64,000 nt of DNA, taken from contig CAVSAJ010000003.1 in assembly GCA_963725895.1 (NCBI GenBank), positions 1 through 64,000 on the forward strand. The letters run 5' to 3'. The DNA is from Bog-473 sp963725895. GTDB taxonomy: Bacteria; Actinomycetota; Acidimicrobiia; Acidimicrobiales; RAAP-2. Shown here piece by piece: positions 59,643 to 64,000 of this stretch (within the stretch, counting starts at the first letter, position 1; each line of letters opens with the position of its first letter). Position numbers and translations under genes: made by a program. Below the pieces are notes generated by a model that saw only the letters and a list, made by a program, of their open reading frames with translations, was not told where the DNA came from and ran no database searches.

Positions 59643-59978
59643 GTGCCTGTGCACATCAACCGGCAGGAACTGATCAGTTCAGCGAACAGGCGGGCGCGGC
59701 GGGCGAGGAGAACCACGGGGAGGATCTTGGTCTCCGCCCTCGGCTTCGGGGTGGCTTACTACTTCGACACAGAGAACGGTGAGAGACGGCGCACGCGTCT
59801 GTACGAGATGCTCCAACGCGCCGCCCGAAGCATCGACTCGGTGTCGGCGCCCGAAGCCGGGGACCCGCCGCCGACTTTCTCTCCGTTGCTACGGACACTG
59901 AAGGCCGATCACCCGTCCCCTTCCACCCCGATGTCCATGTCTGACCCGGCCCGGGAGCCGGTCGCCGCGGCGCGCTAG
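59643..59978 (+). CDS. Small basic protein, YtxH-like motif
   Basis: 111 aa from GTG 59643, preceded by GAGGGAGG. 'ANRRARRARRTTGRILVSALGFG' (in part) gives a basic, weakly hydrophobic helix followed by 'YYFDTENGERRRTRLYEML', similar to the short motif after the helix in YtxH-type stress proteins. The C-terminus is Pro-rich. The family match is tentative. The 270 bp upstream (59371-59642) may hold a broken short frame ending 'LERIEATFSNIERELESVD' near 59526, which I do not call. Confidence 0.55.
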   Translation: MPVHINRQELISSANRRARRARRTTGRILVSALGFGVAYYFDTENGERRRTRLYEMLQRAARSIDSVSAPEAGDPPPTFSPLLRTLKADHPSPSTPMSMSDPAREPVAAAR

Positions 59979-60138
59979 CTCGGGACGTGCGCCGGGGCGA
60001 CGGCCCCCGTGGTCCCAGCTCGCAACGGCCCCAGTCGAGGCAGGTTTTCGGCGGTTCGCGTCCGCAAAGACGACGCCTGACCCGAGCCCTCCAGCGAAAC
60101 GGCGGCCAGTAACGTAAACCGGATGTGGCCGGACGACC

Positions 60139-62871
60139 GTGGCGCCGGGGAAGGGTCTGGCCGCCCCTGCGCCGACACGATCGACGGTGATTGAGCCGCC
60201 CGACACCCAGGCAGTCTGCGTCCAGGAGCCGCCCCCGGCACCGGCGTCTGCCTCGGCTCCTGCCTCCGACCCGACCGCTCCCACCCGCGCGGGTCGATCC
60301 GCCTGGTGGTGGGTGCCCGGCGCCATCACGATCATCACGATCGCGAGCGTCATCGTCGTCACGCTGTCGCAGCTGCATCCGAGCCTGCTCTTCACGAACA
60401 CCACGACCACCGGCGGCGACACGGGCGCGCACGTCGCGATGCCCAAGTACCTCGAGACGCTCATCAGCCATGGCCACCTGACCGGCTGGGACCCGGGCTG
60501 GTACGACGGCTTCCCCCTCTACACCTTCTACTTCACGCTGCCCGACTTCTTCATCGCGATCGGCGCCAAGGTCATCTCCTACGACGTCGCCTTCAAGTTG
60601 GGGACGATCCTCGGCTCTGTGATCCTGCCCGTCTGCGCCTGGGCCTGTGGCCGCTTCTTCCGTCTGCGGGCGCCCATCCCTACGCTGCTGGCGGCGGCCA
60701 CGCTGCCGTTCCTCTTCGACTACACCTTCACCATTTACGGGGGGAACCTCTTCTCCACCCTCGCGGGGGAGTACGCCTACTCCTTCAGCCTGTCCCTCGC
60801 CATCCTCTTCCTCGGTCTCTTCGCCTGCGCGGTGCGAGAGGGGCGCTACCGAGGGTGGGCGGCGCTGGTGCTGGCGGGCTGCGTGCTGTCTCACATCATC
60901 CCCGGCATGTACGCGCTCGGCGGGGCGCTGATCCTGACGCTGATCGAGCTGCTGCCGGCCCGCTGGGGCATCGCAGACGGGGGCGAGCTGTTCTGGCGCA
61001 ACAACGCCGTGCGCACGCGGGTGCCGTGGACGCGGACGCTGTGGTGGGCCGCCTCCACCGTCGGGGTCGGCCTGCTGCTCTCGGGCTTCTGGCTCGTGCC
61101 CTTCGGCCTGGAACATGCCTACACCACCTCCATGGGATACACGAACGTGGAGGGTTGGGCCCAGTACTTCCGCGAGGCCGACGCCTGGGCGCTGGTCATC
61201 GCCGGCATCGGCGTGCTCCTCGCCTTCTGGTTGCGCAGCCGGTTCGGAATTGCGCTCACGATCCTCGGCATCGCCTCCGCGGTGGCCACCGCCGTTGACC
61301 CTCAGGGCAGCCTCTACAACGTCCGGCTGCTCCCGCTGTGGTTCATCTCCGTCTATCTCATGGCGGCGTGGACCTTCGGGACGATCTGCATGGCGGTGGC
61401 CGAGACGTGGCGGCGCAGCCGCGCCACACGCGCCGGCCGGGCATCCTTCGCGCCGCCGGCGTGGGACGCAGCGGCGCCACCTGACCCCGCCGCGTCGGCA
61501 TGGGACGCAGCGACCGCCGCGGAGACGACGGCGCAGTCGTGGGCCGGCAGGAGCGACCCGCCTCCCGCCCCCGCGTTCAGGGTCTCGCCCGGCGCTGTCG
61601 AGCCGGAGCGCAGCGAGCCTGTGTCGGCGCCCCAACCCCAACCGGCTCACGCCGCGCACCGGGCGCGTCGCCCCTACCGCCCGGCCCCTCCCGGACCCTG
61701 GGCCCCTGCCGCGGTCGGTGGTGCGGTACTCGGCCTCCTCGCCGTCATGGCGATCGTCGTGTCGCCCTTCCTCTTCCCCAACGACGTGCCGGTCACCCTC
61801 GGTGCCAACGAGGTGACCAACTGGTCGAACTACAACTACATCGGCTACCAGGGACAGGCCTCGTGGCCCGAGTACAACTCCATCATGCAGACGATGGAGT
61901 CGGTCTCGAAGCGCTACGGCTGCGGCCGCGAGATGTGGGAGTACAGCGCCAGCGAGAACCGCTTCGGCACGCCCGAGGCGCTCATGCTGTTGCCGTACTG
62001 GACGAACGGCTGCATCGACTCCATGGAGGGCCTGCTGTTCGAGTCGTCGACCACGACGCCGTATCACTTCATCGACCAGGCTGAGCTGTCCGAGAGCCCG
62101 TCGGATCCCGAGGTCGGTCTGCCCTACGGCGGGGTCGACGTGTCGCTGGGTGTCCAGCACCTCCAGCTCCTCGGGGTGAAGTACTTCATGGCCGAGACAC
62201 CCGAAGTCGAGGCGGAGGCGAATGCGGACCCCGCGCTCTCGCTCGTGGCCAAGACGGGGCCGTGGACCTACGACTACGACGGTGTTGTCGCGCACACCAC
62301 CTGGGACATCTACGTCGTGAAGGACTCCACGCTGGTCACCCCGCTCGCGAACGACCCCACTGTGCTCGCCGGCGTGAAGCCGGCGCCGTCGAGCTGGCTC
62401 GCGCCGTCGCTCGCCTGGTACGACGATCCCTCGCGCTGGCACGTGGAGCTGGCGCAGGACGGGCCGTCGTCGTGGCCCCGCACGCCCGTCACCAACATCG
62501 TCCCGACGGTCAAGCATGTCGGCAAGACCACGGTCTCGGACATCTCGCAGACCGACACGACGGTGAGCTTCCACGTCTCGCGGGTGGGGACCCCCGTGCT
62601 GGTGAAGGTGTCCTACTTCCCCAACTGGCACGCCAGTGGTGCCGACGGCCCCTGGCGTGTCACGCCCAACCTCATGGTGGTGGTGCCGACCAGCCACGAC
62701 GTGACGCTCAGCTACGGCGGGTCGACGGCCGACACGCTCGGGGAGCTGGCCACCTTGGTCGGGCTGGTCGCCCTGGTCGGGCTCTTCGTGGTGCCGACCG
62801 TCCGTCGCTGGTGGTCGCGGCGGCCTGCCGCGGCGGCCCCGGACCACGAGCCGGCGCCCCCAGCGGGCTGA
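60139..62871 (+). CDS. Large polytopic membrane protein (GT-C/YfhO-like, 6-pyruvoyl-tetrahydropterin synthase-related)
   Basis: 910 aa from GTG 60139. After a Pro/Ala-rich cytoplasmic start come about twelve helices ('GAITIITIASVIVVTLSQL', 'IPTLLAAATLPFLFDYTF', 'SLSLAILFLGLFACAV', and others). A GT-C-type acidic loop 'TTGGDTGAHVAMPKYLETL' follows the first helix, as in membrane mannosyl/arabinosyltransferase-like proteins. A Pro/Ala-rich loop (about 430-520) splits the protein; the C-terminal half is extracytoplasmic with one final helix ('LATLVGLVALVGLFVV'). It may be a polyprenyl-sugar-dependent transferase. The annotation 'pyruvoyl-tetrahydropterin synthase-related' used for similar proteins is not functional evidence. 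Confidence 0.78.
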   Translation: MAPGKGLAAPAPTRSTVIEPPDTQAVCVQEPPPAPASASAPASDPTAPTRAGRSAWWWVPGAITIITIASVIVVTLSQLHPSLLFTNTTTTGGDTGAHVAMPKYLETLISHGHLTGWDPGWYDGFPLYTFYFTLPDFFIAIGAKVISYDVAFKLGTILGSVILPVCAWACGRFFRLRAPIPTLLAAATLPFLFDYTFTIYGGNLFSTLAGEYAYSFSLSLAILFLGLFACAVREGRYRGWAALVLAGCVLSHIIPGMYALGGALILTLIELLPARWGIADGGELFWRNNAVRTRVPWTRTLWWAASTVGVGLLLSGFWLVPFGLEHAYTTSMGYTNVEGWAQYFREADAWALVIAGIGVLLAFWLRSRFGIALTILGIASAVATAVDPQGSLYNVRLLPLWFISVYLMAAWTFGTICMAVAETWRRSRATRAGRASFAPPAWDAAAPPDPAASAWDAATAAETTAQSWAGRSDPPPAPAFRVSPGAVEPERSEPVSAPQPQPAHAAHRARRPYRPAPPGPWAPAAVGGAVLGLLAVMAIVVSPFLFPNDVPVTLGANEVTNWSNYNYIGYQGQASWPEYNSIMQTMESVSKRYGCGREMWEYSASENRFGTPEALMLLPYWTNGCIDSMEGLLFESSTTTPYHFIDQAELSESPSDPEVGLPYGGVDVSLGVQHLQLLGVKYFMAETPEVEAEANADPALSLVAKTGPWTYDYDGVVAHTTWDIYVVKDSTLVTPLANDPTVLAGVKPAPSSWLAPSLAWYDDPSRWHVELAQDGPSSWPRTPVTNIVPTVKHVGKTTVSDISQTDTTVSFHVSRVGTPVLVKVSYFPNWHASGADGPWRVTPNLMVVVPTSHDVTLSYGGSTADTLGELATLVGLVALVGLFVVPTVRRWWSRRPAAAAPDHEPAPPAG

Positions 62872-62977
62872 CCTCGATCGCCCGCCGGGCTCCCCGCCCG
62901 GGCGCCGGAGCAGAGGTGCGCTCGCCAGGCCAGATCCACACCTCGGGCACAACCTTGGGGCCCTGTCGGACAAAAAG

Positions 62978-62996
62978 GACACAAAGTGTCTAATAT
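62978..62996 (+). promoter_or_regulatory. TetR promoter with palindromic operator and -10 box
   Basis: GACAC-AAA-GTGTC (62978-62990) is a perfect inverted repeat followed immediately by TAATAT (62991-62996), a good -10 hexamer. The expected start of transcription (about 63002-63004) falls on GTG/ATG of the TetR gene, so the mRNA is probably leaderless and autorepressed. Confidence 0.65.
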
Positions 62997-63004
62997 GTGC
63001 AGTG

Positions 63005-63620
63005 ATGACCGTGACGCTCGAAGAGGTCCGGCCGGTCGGGGGGTTCGACGCGCTGGCCATGGCCGTACGAACGTTCAGTGCGACCGAGGAGCGCATCCTG
63101 ACCGCCGCACTCAGCCTCATCGGCCGGCGCGGGGTCCGTCGGCTCGGGATGCAAGAGATCGCCGAGGCGGCCGGGGTCTCGCGCGGGAACCCTGTACCGC
63201 TACTTCCCGAGCAAGGACAGTGTCCTCGCCGCCGCGGCGGACTACGACGCGGCGCGCTTCAGCCGTGGGCTCGACGAGGTCCTGGCCGCCAACGCCGAGC
63301 CCCGAGAGCGGATCGGCGCCTTCTTGGCGTATTCGTTCGAGTTCATCCGCACGCACCCGTGCCGTCCGCTCTTCGAGTCCGAGTCAGGCTTCGTGATCAG
63401 CTACCTGCTCGACCACCTGCCCTCGTTGCGCGGCGAGCTGACGCACCGCCTCGGCGACGCGCTGGACTCGGTGCCCGCGGTGGCCAGCGGAGCGCTCGAG
63501 CGCGAGCAGTTGGCCGACGTCATCGTGCGCCTCTTCGCCTCGAGCTGGATCATTCCCGAGTCAGACGAGGCCTCGCTCGTGCAGTCCGTCAACCACATCC
63601 TGCAGATCAGATCGGAGTAA
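63005..63620 (+). CDS. TetR-family regulator, frameshifted
   Basis: About 205 aa. The N-terminal part ('ILTAALSLIGRRGVRRLGM', 'EIAEAAGVSRG') is followed by an extra A in AA at 63188-63189. Removing it restores the HTH end 'GVSRGTLYRYFPSKDSVLAA', then 'RERIGAFLAYSFEFIRTHP' to the stop at 63620. The start is ATG 63005, or GTG 63002. It is upstream of a P450 gene by four bases, and the palindrome GACAC-AAA-GTGTC precedes it. TetR-P450 pairs of this layout occur in actinobacterial steroid or terpene oxidation. The frameshift is likely a consensus error. Confidence 0.85.
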
Positions 63621-63624
63621 CGAC

Positions 63625-64000
63625 ATGGCTGAGACTCTGGAAACCGAATCCGTCGAATCCACCGAGGGCGCCGAGGGCGCCGGCGGCGACGCCTACGGGG
63701 GAGGCGATCCGATGGGCGCCATGGGTCCGGAGATGGCCGCCAACCCGCAGCCGGTCTGGAAGGCGCTGCGCGACGAGATGCCCGTCATGCCCATCGACGA
63801 CCTGCCGTCGGGGCACGGGGTCCTGCTCACGCGCAAGGCGGACATCATGGAGGCCTTGCGCCACCCCGAGACCTTCTCGTCCAACATGGACGCGGTCGAC
63901 CTGTGCAACAAGCGGCCGATGATCCCCCTGCAGATCGACCCGCCGGAGCACAAGAAGTTCCGCAAGCTGCTCGACCCGATCTTCGCTCCGCGCAAGATGC
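63625..64000 (+). CDS. Cytochrome P450, N-terminal part cut by the window end
   Basis: 125 codons before the window ends. An N-terminal acidic/Gly-rich stretch precedes 'GDPMGAMGPEMAANPQPVWK', then 'ADIMEALRHPETFSS' and 'LQIDPPEHKKFRKLLDPIF', the helix-C region 'DPPEHxxxRxL' that binds a heme propionate. The I-helix and heme-Cys motifs lie beyond 64000. CGGAG lies eight bases before the ATG and the gene begins four bases after the TetR stop, so the two are co-transcribed. It is the second P450 in the window and not closely related to that at 37919. Confidence 0.88.
   Translation, partial: MAETLETESVESTEGAEGAGGDAYGGGDPMGAMGPEMAANPQPVWKALRDEMPVMPIDDLPSGHGVLLTRKADIMEALRHPETFSSNMDAVDLCNKRPMIPLQIDPPEHKKFRKLLDPIFAPRKM

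Noticed and set aside
59674..63120. A 1148-codon open frame on the minus strand
   Set aside because: It lies fully antisense to the convincing membrane protein and TetR genes; long antisense frames are expected at this GC content and the product is Arg/Gly/His-rich with no domain.

Overview
The window is GC-rich, densely coded DNA (roughly two thirds G+C by eye, GTG starts common, many ATGA gene overlaps). It carries menaquinone-type MenB, paired GAF-ANTAR regulators, a DesC-like desaturase, PadR/TetR/MarR regulators and steroid- or lipid-style catabolic genes. This fits an actinobacterium; an uncultured Acidimicrobiia-like lineage is my best guess, but no marker settles it. I saw no rRNA, tRNA, CRISPR array, transposase or phage gene.

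Layout. 1-5.1 kb: a CsoR/CstR-type regulator with three near-identical 16-bp operators, an MMPL exporter and a sulfur-handling operon (OsmC-like, sulfide:quinone reductase-like, TusE/DsrC-like, DsrE-like). 5.2-7.8 kb: a secreted glutamic (G1) peptidase with six Ig-like repeats. 8.4-11.9 kb: a DUF6629 membrane protein, two GAF-ANTAR proteins and an acyl-lipid desaturase. 12.1-19.5 kb: a Baeyer-Villiger monooxygenase remnant, an amidohydrolase, a 3-hydroxyisobutyrate dehydrogenase-like enzyme, then a coupled operon of acyl-CoA dehydrogenase, acyl-CoA ligase, DUF35, thiolase-like protein and carboxymuconolactone decarboxylase-like protein. 19.7-27.6 kb: a RecB-like nuclease, a Gly-rich membrane protein and a MacAB-like exporter whose adaptor carries Calx-beta repeats. 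27.7-37.8 kb: a TauD-type dioxygenase, secreted GH31, BVMO, MFS/MarR pair and a PadR-S26-like-SGNH operon. 37.9-41.6 kb: P450 plus ABC exporter plus divergent TetR. 41.6-50 kb: a GGDEF-EAL protein, MenB, a PLDc_N-SHOCT protein, a YbhN-like flippase, GH29, a PaaI thioesterase and a GAP-family protein. 50-59.4 kb: more PLDc_N/SHOCT genes, NAT, DUF302, M24-TetR, MBL hydrolase, DUF2252 and DUF6325. 60-64 kb: a large polytopic membrane protein and a TetR-P450 pair cut by the window end.

Two window-wide patterns stand out. First, many genes are broken by indels; in four of them one base change restores a textbook motif, so much of this looks like uncorrected consensus error, worst in the first 9 kb. 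Second, at least six genes have short tandem repeats starting at or around their stop codon, with units of 13, 16, 17, 20, 20 and 22 bp, none a multiple of three.

Three proteins lack a residue their family normally needs: the CsoR-like regulator (first Cys to Tyr), the thiolase-like protein (nucleophile Cys to Ser) and the S26-like peptidase (catalytic Ser to Ala). All functions are inferred from recognisable motifs and gene order; no database search was run.
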